From Phycisphaeraceae bacterium (GTDB lineage Bacteria > Planctomycetota > Phycisphaerae > Phycisphaerales > Phycisphaeraceae), in assembly GCA_040222855.1 (NCBI GenBank), contig JAVKCD010000025.1, positions 744,001 to 808,000 on the forward strand: a DNA stretch of 64,000 nucleotides, written 5' to 3'. This document shows positions 36,437 to 44,409 of the stretch, in pieces; positions within the stretch are counted from its first letter, which is position 1; every line of letters starts with the position of its first letter. A model generated the notes under the pieces. The model was not told the origin of the DNA. It was given only the letters and a program-made list of their open reading frames with translations, and did no database searches. The position numbers and the translations under genes are program-made.

Positions 36437-38970
36437 GAGTCACCCAACCCTTTCTTCACCCCACCCTGCCTCAAACGCTGCCCGGAACGATCCACATCAT
36501 CGCTGGCATAAGTCTGCGAAGCGATCAACGCCCGTGCCACCGCACCGAAGTTCGTGCCGTTATGGCCCGCCGGCGCCACCGCCTCACCCGTCCGCTGGTC
36601 CCGCGAGAAGCCAGCCGAACGACTGCTCAGCGACGCCGAGAGATGAGACTTCGCCAGGTCCGCCTCCTCCGCCCGGTTAAACACAAAGCCCGCCAGATTC
36701 GCGCCCAACGACTCCAGGAAACCAACCGCCGACGCCACCCGGTAACGCTCGTCACCACGAGCCACGATCATCACCACCTGATCCGCCTCCGCCGCCACCA
36801 TCGACGTCTCTACACTCCCCGGCACCGGCCCGGTATCAATCAGCACCGCGTCAAAATGCCCGCGCGCCTCCTCGATCACCCGACGCACCGCCGCTGGCGA
36901 AATCCGACCCATATCATCCAGTAGCGCGCCACCTATCGGCAGCACCCACAGGTTCGGAATGTCCGTCGCCGTAATACACGCCTGCACCGGATCACCATTG
37001 ATCGCATCCAGCAAGCCAACATGCGTAGAAGTCTGAAGTTCCAGAATCTCACTGAGCCGACTCGGCTCCAGCAACCCAAGATTAATCAGCGACTCACCCA
37101 GCCGCTGTCCAGTCGACGAAGCCGCCGCCAACGCCTGCTGCAACTCATGACTCGTGATCTCGCCAGCGTCCACCAGAATCCGGCCGATCTGCCGACGAAC
37201 TACCGCCTCAAGACGATAGCTCAGCCCACCACCAGCCAGGTCCGAGTCGATCAACAACGTCTTCGCACCCGTCGCCGCAAACGACATCCCAAGCGCAATC
37301 GTCAGACTCGTCTTCCCCGAGCCACTAGCCGGACCCGTCACCGCAAACGCAGGCGTCGTCGTCGCACGATGCCCCAACTGTAGCAAGGTCCGCATGTGAT
37401 GAACCGAATACCCCACCATCGCCGCGTTCGCCGGATCACCAAGATCCTCAGGCAGCAGCGGCAACACGCCCAGCAAACGCGCAGCCCCCAACCGACTCGT
37501 CGCCTCATCACTGCTCCGCACCCGCGGGTCCATCAACCCGATACCCAGCACAATCCCAAAACCAAGCATGGCCCCCGCACCAAACCCAGCCACCGCGAGC
37601 TGCTTGCGACTGCCACCATTAATCGGCTCCGGCATTGCAAACGCATTGCTCGCAATCTGCAACCGCCCCGCCATATCACCACGCCCCGCCTCCGTCTGGA
37701 GCCGCTGCAACCGATCCTCCGCCTTGCCCAGTTGCACCTCAAGCATCTCAACATCGCTCTTGAGCTCATCAATCCGCAGCCGCTTCTGCCCAAGCTCCAG
37801 CGTCTCCGAGTTCAGACGATCACGAACCTGCTTCTGACTCGCATAAATCCGGATCAGCTCGAACTCCGTCATCGAGTTCAGATCACCACCTCGCGAAACC
37901 ACCACCTGCGGAAGCTCACCCACCTGCCCCTGCCTCGCCCTGGCACGCTCAAGATAAGACTCGATCTCCTCCTCATTCGTCTCGTACTGCAAACGAGCAG
38001 ACCTCGTAGACAGATTATTAACCCCGAACTGCGCCGAACGCATCTTCACGACCGCATTCAACTCATCACGACGATTCATCAGATTACGCATATACGGGTC
38101 TCGCGCCGCAAGCATCTCCGCCGTCAGCTCCCTCTGCTCAGCCTCCCCCGTCCCGATCGCCTCCAGCTGCTCCGCCATCGTCATCGTCGGGTCGATACCC
38201 CGCATCGTCATCGCCGCCTCGGTCTCACGCATCCGCGACTCAAACTTCTGCAACTCCTCCAAACGCCCCTCGTACATCGACATCAGCGCATCAGATCCGA
38301 ACTCATTGGCAATCAGGCTGATCTCCTGCTTCTTCCGCGCAATCTGCTGCAACAGATTTGCCCGGATCTCCTCCACCCGCGAGATCGTCGAGTTCGTACG
38401 ATCAATATCCCGCTGACCATCAATCTCCATGAACGCCTCAGTGATCGCCTGCGCAGCGATCTCCGCGACCTCAGGATCGCTATCCTCATACCCGATCGAG
38501 ATCATGTTCGTCCGCCGATCGTGCATCACACGCAAATGTTGCCGCAACACCAGCGTCGCCCGACGCCCCTCAATATCTTCATCTGTCAGCACAAAACGCT
38601 GCACCGCCTCATCACTCACCGCCTTGGTCAGCACACGCTCCGTGCTGATGATCTCAGCCCGCTGCGCTACCCACTGCTCAAAACGACTGATCGGCTGATG
38701 CTCCTCCAGTTGCTGCACCACCACCGGAATATCCGACTGTGCCTCAATCAGCGCCTGCGCCAGAAACTTATCCTCCAACGAAAAGTACCCAGTCACGCCT
38801 CCGATCACACCAAATACACTCGCCAGAGTGATCGCCCAGACATACCGGCCCTGCAGCAGGTGATGGACCCGCCGCAGAGGCGACACCTGCTGGTGTTCCG
38901 CCTCAACATGCTCACGCATCGCCGGACGTGCAGGCACCGGTAACATCGCTCCAGCTTCACCTTGACTCAT
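36433..38970 (-). CDS. Wzz/BY-kinase-like polysaccharide co-polymerase with inserted MshEN-like domain
   Basis: Residues 1-480 form a Wzz chain-length domain: two transmembrane helices (about 44-64 and 457-480) enclosing a long periplasmic coiled coil. The cytoplasmic part is a BY-kinase/ParA-like ATPase with Walker A (GPASGSGKT, 546-554), Walker A' (LLIDSDL, 572-578) and Walker B (AVLIDTGP, 708-715). Between A' and B is an insert (about 583-660) that reads as an MshEN (T2SSE_N) domain: two 24-residue motifs (594-617 and 623-646) 5 residues apart. The second, RLGESLINLGLLEPSRLSEI followed by LELQ, fits the c-di-GMP-binding consensus. The Tyr-rich tail of BY-kinases is missing (a single Tyr, Y821, in the last 60 residues), and the Arg after DxD is replaced. 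It overlaps both neighbours by 4 bases. Confidence 0.88.
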   Translation of the reverse strand: MSQGEAGAMLPVPARPAMREHVEAEHQQVSPLRRVHHLLQGRYVWAITLASVFGVIGGVTGYFSLEDKFLAQALIEAQSDIPVVVQQLEEHQPISRFEQWVAQRAEIISTERVLTKAVSDEAVQRFVLTDEDIEGRRATLVLRQHLRVMHDRRTNMISIGYEDSDPEVAEIAAQAITEAFMEIDGQRDIDRTNSTISRVEEIRANLLQQIARKKQEISLIANEFGSDALMSMYEGRLEELQKFESRMRETEAAMTMRGIDPTMTMAEQLEAIGTGEAEQRELTAEMLAARDPYMRNLMNRRDELNAVVKMRSAQFGVNNLSTRSARLQYETNEEEIESYLERARARQGQVGELPQVVVSRGGDLNSMTEFELIRIYASQKQVRDRLNSETLELGQKRLRIDELKSDVEMLEVQLGKAEDRLQRLQTEAGRGDMAGRLQIASNAFAMPEPINGGSRKQLAVAGFGAGAMLGFGIVLGIGLMDPRVRSSDEATSRLGAARLLGVLPLLPEDLGDPANAAMVGYSVHHMRTLLQLGHRATTTPAFAVTGPASGSGKTSLTIALGMSFAATGAKTLLIDSDLAGGGLSYRLEAVVRRQIGRILVDAGEITSHELQQALAAASSTGQRLGESLINLGLLEPSRLSEILELQTSTHVGLLDAINGDPVQACITATDIPNLWVLPIGGALLDDMGRISPAAVRRVIEEARGHFDAVLIDTGPVPGSVETSMVAAEADQVVMIVARGDERYRVASAVGFLESLGANLAGFVFNRAEEADLAKSHLSASLSSRSAGFSRDQRTGEAVAPAGHNGTNFGAVARALIASQTYASDDVDRSGQRLRQGGVKKGLGDS
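37033..37191 (-). other. MshEN-like c-di-GMP-binding domain inserted in the BY-kinase
   Basis: The region encodes residues 594-646 of the BY-kinase-like protein. Motif 1 is QIGRILVDAGEITSHELQ continuing to QALAAA, then a 5-residue spacer SSTGQ, then motif 2 RLGESLINLGLLEPSRLSEI ending LELQ. Motif 2 keeps all anchor positions (R1, L2, G3, G10, L17, L21, Q24). Motif 1 keeps G3, G10, L17 and L21 but has Q for R1 and A for Q24. The 24-5-24 layout equals that described for MshEN. Binding is predicted, not shown. Confidence 0.7.
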
Positions 38971-39686
38971 AATCCACTTTCTCCTCGCTCCGGCAACTCC
39001 GCCGAACCAATCACCTCGATCGCAGGAAGGCTCAGCTCGATAAACGTCTCCGCCAGCCGCTCACGCCGCAGCGGATCATCCTCACCAGGCACCAGAACCT
39101 GCAACTGACCCGCGCCGAAGAAACGCCTCCGGTAGTCCGCCTCCAGCTCACTCACCGCATCCATCGACGTCGCCGTGCTCCCATCAGGCAGCAACAGCAT
39201 GCTGATCACATGCAGACGCATCGAATAACCAGGTAATGACTGGTAAAACTCATACTCCAAAGCCCGAAGCTCACGCCCGCCCACCCTGAACACCAACGGA
39301 CGACGATTCTCCACATTCTCCGTCCAACCACTGCTCGGATAGCACACCGGCGGGTAATGACCCACCATATCGCGAGCCTCTCGGCAGTGGACCAGCAACA
39401 AGTTCGCCAACCCCTTCGTCTCGTCGTTGGTGTACCGCTTCGAAAAAATCACATTCGGCTTCAGAATCTGAACCGCCTCACGCTGAGGCGTGATGTCCTC
39501 ACTCGTCCAACCCTCAAACGCACTCGGTATTCGCAGCACCTCCGCGCGAACACGGTCATGGTACGGCTGAGCATCCACAGGTTTCGCGTAACCCTGCTGC
39601 ATCCAGTCCCAACCCGCGATCAGGGCCAACGCCATCATCGTCGGGAGAAACCAGCTCCACCTCAGGCTTTCACGCTTGCTGACCAT
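38967..39686 (-). CDS. Exosortase-associated EpsI family protein (DUF3485)
   Basis: This 239-residue protein has an N-terminal signal-anchor helix (about residues 10-25) and an extracytoplasmic domain. The conserved DUF3485 core is visible as VHCREARDMVGHYPPVCYP followed by SSGW. EpsI-like proteins occur with exosortases, either separate or fused to them, and are thought to act in exopolysaccharide or sorting-linked steps; the mechanism is not known. Here it is a separate gene 25 bases downstream of the exosortase and overlaps the BY-kinase gene start (ATGA). A lipobox is not apparent. Confidence 0.88.
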   Translation of the reverse strand: MVSKRESLRWSWFLPTMMALALIAGWDWMQQGYAKPVDAQPYHDRVRAEVLRIPSAFEGWTSEDITPQREAVQILKPNVIFSKRYTNDETKGLANLLLVHCREARDMVGHYPPVCYPSSGWTENVENRRPLVFRVGGRELRALEYEFYQSLPGYSMRLHVISMLLLPDGSTATSMDAVSELEADYRRRFFGAGQLQVLVPGEDDPLRRERLAETFIELSLPAIEVIGSAELPERGESGL

Positions 39687-39711
39687 ACAGTCCTCTACCT
39701 CTACCCTTCAC

Positions 39712-40596
39712 TCAGTCACGAGCCAACACATAAGGCGTCACCGGCACCAACGCCCACTCCATCAGGCTCTTGAGCCCAAGAAGAAGCGTGAACGCCACCA
39801 ACAGCATCACCCACCCACCCAGATCGTGGAACAACGTCCCCGCACCCTCACCAAACACGCCATACACCCACACCGTAGGCGACAACCGGATCACATTGCA
39901 CAAGATCGCCGACAACGGGCTCATCAGCACAATGAACACTCGCACCGAGTTCCGCAAGGGTGTCCCAAACGCAAACGCGTATGACACCAACAGCAACGCA
40001 AACACCATCCGCATCCCGTTGCACGCCTCAGCAATACCCACCTGCATCCCGTTGATCTCAAGCACACTCCCGGAGCTGCTCACCATCACCCCAAACGTCG
40101 TAAGCGTCTCCGTTGTGATAAACGCCGTCCACTCCTGCAACGGGATCGCCAACTGCTGACGGATGAGCCCCGGCACCGGCACCAGGAACAACAACGCCAC
40201 AAAAGCAGGCGCAAACCGCCTGAGAATGTCCGTCCCAATCACCGACACCAGCCCACCCACCGCCATCACCACAGCCCCCAGATGCCAGCCTGCCTGCACC
40301 GCATGGTTGTACCCATACCACGACAAAAACCAGCCCGCCGCCGCGATCAAGGGTCCAACCCACTGACCCCGCGGGTAACAAAACCGTAGCCGCTGCTTCC
40401 GCACCCACACCAGCCAGAACATCACAAACGGCACCAGGAAAATGTGGCTGTTTTCCTCATCGCTCCAAGCAATCAGGAATATGTCCGACCACGCCTGCCG
40501 ACACACCCAAACCGCCGACATCAGCACGATCGCCGACGCCAACAAGTGAAAATCAGTCCACCCGTTCCGAGACCAGCCTAGTTTATTCGAGTCCAT
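39712..40596 (-). CDS. Exosortase/archaeosortase family transpeptidase
   Basis: This is a multi-pass membrane cysteine transpeptidase with about eight helices. The three family catalytic residues are all present in their motifs: Cys192 in EACNGMR, Arg237 in NVIRLSP and His257 in FHDLGGW. Exosortases cleave C-terminal PEP-CTERM-type sorting signals and are believed to attach the protein to surface polymer. At 294 residues it is a stand-alone enzyme, with EpsI encoded next to it. The subtype (for example a planctomycete-specific one) cannot be fixed here. No PEP-CTERM-like substrate was seen in the window, so substrates must be encoded elsewhere. It overlaps the upstream nucleotidyltransferase-like gene by 14 bases. 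Confidence 0.93.
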   Translation of the reverse strand: MDSNKLGWSRNGWTDFHLLASAIVLMSAVWVCRQAWSDIFLIAWSDEENSHIFLVPFVMFWLVWVRKQRLRFCYPRGQWVGPLIAAAGWFLSWYGYNHAVQAGWHLGAVVMAVGGLVSVIGTDILRRFAPAFVALLFLVPVPGLIRQQLAIPLQEWTAFITTETLTTFGVMVSSSGSVLEINGMQVGIAEACNGMRMVFALLLVSYAFAFGTPLRNSVRVFIVLMSPLSAILCNVIRLSPTVWVYGVFGEGAGTLFHDLGGWVMLLVAFTLLLGLKSLMEWALVPVTPYVLARD

Positions 40597-41581
40597 GCGG
40601 CCGTCCTCCCGTCCTCGCCGTACTGCTCCGACGCGTGCCGATCACCGAGTCAACACGCATCCGCCCCTGAGGCACCATCCCCGCAGCACAGACCACGCTG
40701 CGCACCAGGATCGCCTTCGCACCAACCCGCCCACCAGCCAGCACCACCGAGTCATGCAGCCGAACGCCCGCACCGACCTCGGCACCCGGCTCCACCACAG
40801 AGAACGTACTACGCCAGTCCTCCGCATAAGGTTCGCCCAACGCTCCACCCGCCTGTGACCGGTGGTAATCCCGCAAACCCTCCACATAATCATTCACAGT
40901 CCGCACCGGCACCGCCACCGCAGGATGATCCACCGTCATCACACGCTCGGTCTCAGCCAGCTTCGGCAGAAACTGCTCCTTCAGATCGATATACCCCTGC
41001 CTCGCAACCCCCTTGAGCACACCGCAACGCATCAAAAAGAAACTCGATGGCGTCCCATCCGCGTGCTTGAGCACACGAACCGCACCATCCACCGACATCA
41101 ACGCCCCAACCGCACCATCAAGAGAACCCATCAGCAACTGACCGGCGTTCGCAACCAGCACCCAGTCGTCATCCCCATACCCCGCACATGCATCCCTCAA
41201 CAGCCCCGCCGTCCCCCGCAACTCAAGCTCATCCCGCTCGATCTTCAGCGACACCCGACCATCATCCTCCCGGCCCTCAGGCGACGGGACCCGATCATTC
41301 ACCAACACACGGACCGACAAAGGCGTGACCCCAAGCCACGCCGCCAACTCGCCCAGCCTCTGGACCCAGACATCCAGCAACCGCTGCTCGTCCGACACCG
41401 GCAACTCCAACGGCGACCGACCCACCTCATCCGCAAGACCCAGCTTCCGCGTTGCCCCCGCCAGCAACAACACCGCGCACGGCACCACCCCGGCCGCTTT
41501 CGCGTCCGCAACAGTCGCCTCATCCTCGGGGTCAGAACCCGAGCCACGAGGCCTCATAGCCAGGTCAGTGTCCACCGTCAC
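40583..41581 (-). CDS. Degenerate sugar nucleotidyltransferase-like protein
   Basis: A 332-residue protein whose overall layout suggests an NDP-sugar pyrophosphorylase: a Rossmann-like N-terminal half (VVPCAVLLLAGATRKLGLAD, WVLVANAGQLLMGSL) and a C-terminal left-handed beta-helix (VVEPGAEVGAGVRLHDSVV, GRVGAKAILVRSVV). The canonical nucleotide-binding GGxGTRL loop is absent, replaced by AGATRKLG, and the first Lys motif is also not clear. It may therefore be catalytically inactive or act on an atypical substrate. GTG 41581 is the furthest start; ATG 41557 is possible. It sits between the WecG-type glycosyltransferase and the exosortase in the operon. Confidence 0.7.
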   Translation of the reverse strand: MTVDTDLAMRPRGSGSDPEDEATVADAKAAGVVPCAVLLLAGATRKLGLADEVGRSPLELPVSDEQRLLDVWVQRLGELAAWLGVTPLSVRVLVNDRVPSPEGREDDGRVSLKIERDELELRGTAGLLRDACAGYGDDDWVLVANAGQLLMGSLDGAVGALMSVDGAVRVLKHADGTPSSFFLMRCGVLKGVARQGYIDLKEQFLPKLAETERVMTVDHPAVAVPVRTVNDYVEGLRDYHRSQAGGALGEPYAEDWRSTFSVVEPGAEVGAGVRLHDSVVLAGGRVGAKAILVRSVVCAAGMVPQGRMRVDSVIGTRRSSTARTGGRPHGLE

Positions 41582-41664
41582 GCTTCCAGATATCGGGTAC
41601 TCCTATCCATAAGTATAGACCTCACATGCAATAGTCCCAAACGAAGCCGCCCGCGCCATCCGCA

Positions 41665-42453
41665 TCATCCCCCACTCCGGCCCAGCCTCCTCCGCAACGA
41701 CCACCACCCCAGCCGCACCGCAAAGGGCAAACCCTCCAGCAGATATCGACGCCACAACCGCCCAGGCTCCTGCACCAGCCGATAAAACCACTCCACACCC
41801 AGCCCACGAGCCCATCCCGGTGCCCGCTTCACCGTCCCCGCCACATAACTAAAGGAAATCCCTACCCCCAACCAGCACGACTCGGGAGCCAGCTCTCGCA
41901 GCCTCTCGATCAACAACTCCTGCTTCGGAAATCCCAGCCCAACAAAAATAATCGCACCCCCCAAACCCTTCACAACCGCCTCCACCTCAGCCATCGCCGC
42001 AGGATCCTCCTCAAAACCCACAGCCGGGCAATGCACCCCCAGCACCTCAAGGCCCGAATAACGCTCGGCCAGCACCCGCCCCGCCGCCTCCGCATCCCCA
42101 GGCGATCCCCCAATCAACACCACCCCCACACCAGCCCGCGCCGCCGCCTCACTCACCGTCCACACCAGACTCGATCCCGCCACCCGCTCCGGCAGCTCAT
42201 CACCCGCCAAGCGACTCGCCCACACCAACGGCTGACCATCCGCCACCCGAACATCCGCACGACCCACCAACGCCCGCACCCCCTCATCCACCACACATCG
42301 CCGCAGAATATCCAGATTAGGCGTCACCACCCACCCCCCAACCCCCGAACGCGCATGACCCACCACCCACGTCACCACCTCTGACTCGGTCGCCCGTGCC
42401 AGACCCACCCCCATCACCTCCACCTCAGTCATCCGATCGCACTGTTCACGCAC
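41665..42453 (-). CDS. WecG/TagA/CpsF family glycosyltransferase
   Basis: This enzyme family transfers the second sugar (for example ManNAcA or ManNAc) onto undecaprenyl-linked intermediates at the cytoplasmic membrane face. Hallmarks are TPNLDILRRC, the substrate loop DGQPLVWASRL, FVGLGFPKQE, GVGISFSYVAGTVKRAPGW and the C-terminal EWFYRLVQEPGRLWRRYL. Length 262 is normal. It is the first gene of the reverse-strand exopolysaccharide operon, divergent from serine acetyltransferase. The start at 42453 is used; ATG 42432 would also fit. Confidence 0.93.
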   Translation of the reverse strand: MREQCDRMTEVEVMGVGLARATESEVVTWVVGHARSGVGGWVVTPNLDILRRCVVDEGVRALVGRADVRVADGQPLVWASRLAGDELPERVAGSSLVWTVSEAAARAGVGVVLIGGSPGDAEAAGRVLAERYSGLEVLGVHCPAVGFEEDPAAMAEVEAVVKGLGGAIIFVGLGFPKQELLIERLRELAPESCWLGVGISFSYVAGTVKRAPGWARGLGVEWFYRLVQEPGRLWRRYLLEGLPFAVRLGWWSLRRRLGRSGG

Positions 42454-42490
42454 ATCAAACCCTCGTCCGCGGTTAACCCAACGACACGTC

Positions 42491-42496
42491 TATAAT
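42491..42496 (+). promoter_or_regulatory. Candidate -10 element for the serine acetyltransferase gene
   Basis: A perfect TATAAT lies 49 bases before the TTG start of cysE in the divergent gap. No good -35 hexamer is present at 16-18 bases upstream (CGCGGT at that position), so the assignment is tentative. Confidence 0.4.
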
Positions 42497-42545
42497 CGGC
42501 CCCTCACCCCCCCGTCCTCCCGAGGACGCCCGGAAAGGACCACGG

Positions 42546-43484
42546 TTGGCCCAAGACCACAAAAAACAAACCACCGCTGACCTCGCCAAACGACTCGCCC
42601 AGGCCTACCAGGACCAGGACGGCTGCCAGCACCTCGACGCCACCTTCCTACCCTCACGCGCCAAAACCATCGAAATCATCGAACGCACCCGACGCATCAT
42701 CTTCCCGGGCTTCTTCGACGACGCACGACTCACGTCCGAAAACATCCTTCCACACCTAACCACCCAACTCTCCCCCCTCTACGACCTCCTCCTCGACCAG
42801 ATCGAACAAACCCTCCGCTACGAACTCAACCGCACCCTCGGCAACGGCACAGGCGACGACTGCGACGACTGCCACCAGCAAGCCCTCGACCTCACCCACA
42901 AACTCCTCAACCAACTCCCCGAAATCCGCCGACGACTCACCATCGACGTCGCCGCCGCTTTCGACGGCGACCCCGCCGCCGACTCCATGGACGAAGCCAT
43001 CTACTGCTACCCAGGCATCGACGCCATCTTCATCCACCGACTCGCACACGAACTCTACAAACTCAACCTCCCACTCCTCGCTCGCATCATGTCCGAAGTC
43101 GCCCACAACGAAACCGGCATCGACATACACCCCGGCGCCACCATAGGCGACGCCTTCTTCATCGACCACGGAACCGGAATCGTCATCGGCGAAACCACCA
43201 TCATCGGCAAACGCGTCAAGCTTTACCAAGGCGTCTCCCTCGGGGCCCTCTCCACCCGAGGCGGACAATCCTGGCGCGGCAGAAAACGTCACCCCACCGT
43301 CGAAGACGACGTCACCATCTATGGCGGAGCCATCATCCTCGGCGGAAAAACCACCATCGGAAAAGGTGCCACCATAGGCGGCTCCGTCTTCATCACCGAA
43401 TCCGTCCCCCCCGAACACACCGTCACCCTCCAACGCGGCGAACTCCTCATCAAACACACCCCCCACAAATCCCAGAACCCCTGA
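42546..43484 (+). CDS. cysE: Serine O-acetyltransferase
   Basis: CysE acetylates serine with acetyl-CoA, the first step of cysteine synthesis. A long helical N-terminal region (about 180 residues) precedes the left-handed beta-helix typical of the family (IDIHPGATIGDAFFIDHGTG, VIGETTIIGKRVKLYQGVSL, GGKTTIGKGATIGG). The catalytic His pairs are present. At 312 residues it belongs to the longer EpsC/CysE variant. The start is TTG at 42546; GGAAAGGA stands 6 bases upstream and the next in-frame ATG is deep in the protein. It is divergent from the exopolysaccharide operon. EpsC-type paralogues exist in polysaccharide loci, so a role in sugar acetylation is a less likely alternative. Confidence 0.9.
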   Translation: MAQDHKKQTTADLAKRLAQAYQDQDGCQHLDATFLPSRAKTIEIIERTRRIIFPGFFDDARLTSENILPHLTTQLSPLYDLLLDQIEQTLRYELNRTLGNGTGDDCDDCHQQALDLTHKLLNQLPEIRRRLTIDVAAAFDGDPAADSMDEAIYCYPGIDAIFIHRLAHELYKLNLPLLARIMSEVAHNETGIDIHPGATIGDAFFIDHGTGIVIGETTIIGKRVKLYQGVSLGALSTRGGQSWRGRKRHPTVEDDVTIYGGAIILGGKTTIGKGATIGGSVFITESVPPEHTVTLQRGELLIKHTPHKSQNP

Positions 43485-43542
43485 ATCCACCCCACCCAAC
43501 AAAACCCGCAGACTCCTACACCACCAACGCCTAACATCACGC

Positions 43543-44244
43543 ATGACCGAAGCGGGCAACATCAACTACCAGCAGCCCATCCCCCTCTTCCCCCTCGCTA
43601 GCTGCGTACTGCTCCCACACGCCACCATCCGACTCCACATCTTCGAACCCCGCTACCGCGACATGGTCGCCGACGCACTCGCTGGCGACCAGCTCATTGC
43701 CATGGCCACCTTCAACGACCCCGCCTGGAAATCCAACTACGCCGAAAACCCCATCATCCACCACGCCGTCTGCGTCGGCTACATCCTCCGACACAACATA
43801 CTCCCCGATGGCCGCTACAACATCCTCCTCCAGGGAATCGCCCGCGCCACCATCAAATCCGAACTCGAACACAACCCCTACCGCATCGCCATGCTCCAGG
43901 ACCTCGAGCAAAACAACAACACAAAACCCGTCATGGAAATCGACCTGCACGACACAAGACAACACCTCGATACCCTCATCCACGACGATACCCTCAGCCA
44001 ACTCGCCTCCGTCCAGGCACTCCGCAACGGACTCTGCAACGACATCCCCACACCCGCCCTCGTCGACCTCGCCACCCTCACCATCTGCCAGGACTCACCC
44101 TCCCGATACACCATCCTCGCCGAACCTGACCCCCACGCACGCGCCACCTGGCTACTCAACCACCTCACCCAACTCAAACAAACCGTCACCAACGCCCTCC
44201 GATCCAACACCGGCGACCCCGACTCAGGTATCTACTACAACTAA
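43543..44244 (+). CDS. LON-type substrate-binding domain protein
   Basis: A 233-residue cytoplasmic protein consisting only of the N-terminal domain of Lon protease (PF02190 type): IPLFPLASCVLLPHATIRLHI split as IPLFPLASCVLLP and HIFEPRYRDMVADAL. There is no ATPase or protease domain. Such stand-alone LON-domain proteins are widespread and are thought to bind unfolded or specific proteins. It is located 58 bases after cysE and may be co-transcribed. Confidence 0.88.
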   Translation: MTEAGNINYQQPIPLFPLASCVLLPHATIRLHIFEPRYRDMVADALAGDQLIAMATFNDPAWKSNYAENPIIHHAVCVGYILRHNILPDGRYNILLQGIARATIKSELEHNPYRIAMLQDLEQNNNTKPVMEIDLHDTRQHLDTLIHDDTLSQLASVQALRNGLCNDIPTPALVDLATLTICQDSPSRYTILAEPDPHARATWLLNHLTQLKQTVTNALRSNTGDPDSGIYYN

Positions 44245-44261
44245 CACCCCCAGCAACCTCC

Positions 44262-44305
44262 CCAGGCATGTCACGAGTCCCGAACTTGCCTAGGGAGCAC
44301 GTCCC
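44262..44305. repeat. Dispersed intergenic repeat, copy 1
   Basis: CACGAGTCCCGAACTTGC is shared exactly with 45913-45930, and flanking bases are also similar (GCATG before, GGGAGC after). The element spans the gap between the LON-domain gene and the metallophosphoesterase gene. Confidence 0.7.
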
Positions 44306-44409
44306 CTCAATAGCTAACCACCCCAGATCACGATCAAAGCGCCGCAGGCGCATCAACACCCCACCCCCGGCTCCCCGCGCGTTACCCTCCGCTCAAACGG
44401 AGACACCTC

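Noticed and set aside
37396-38943. Long open frame on the forward strand opposite the BY-kinase gene
   Set aside because: The translation is Arg/His/Leu/Gln-rich without protein-like composition. It is antisense to a well-supported gene and is a GC-bias artefact, as are similar frames opposite the TPR gene and the PBP gene.
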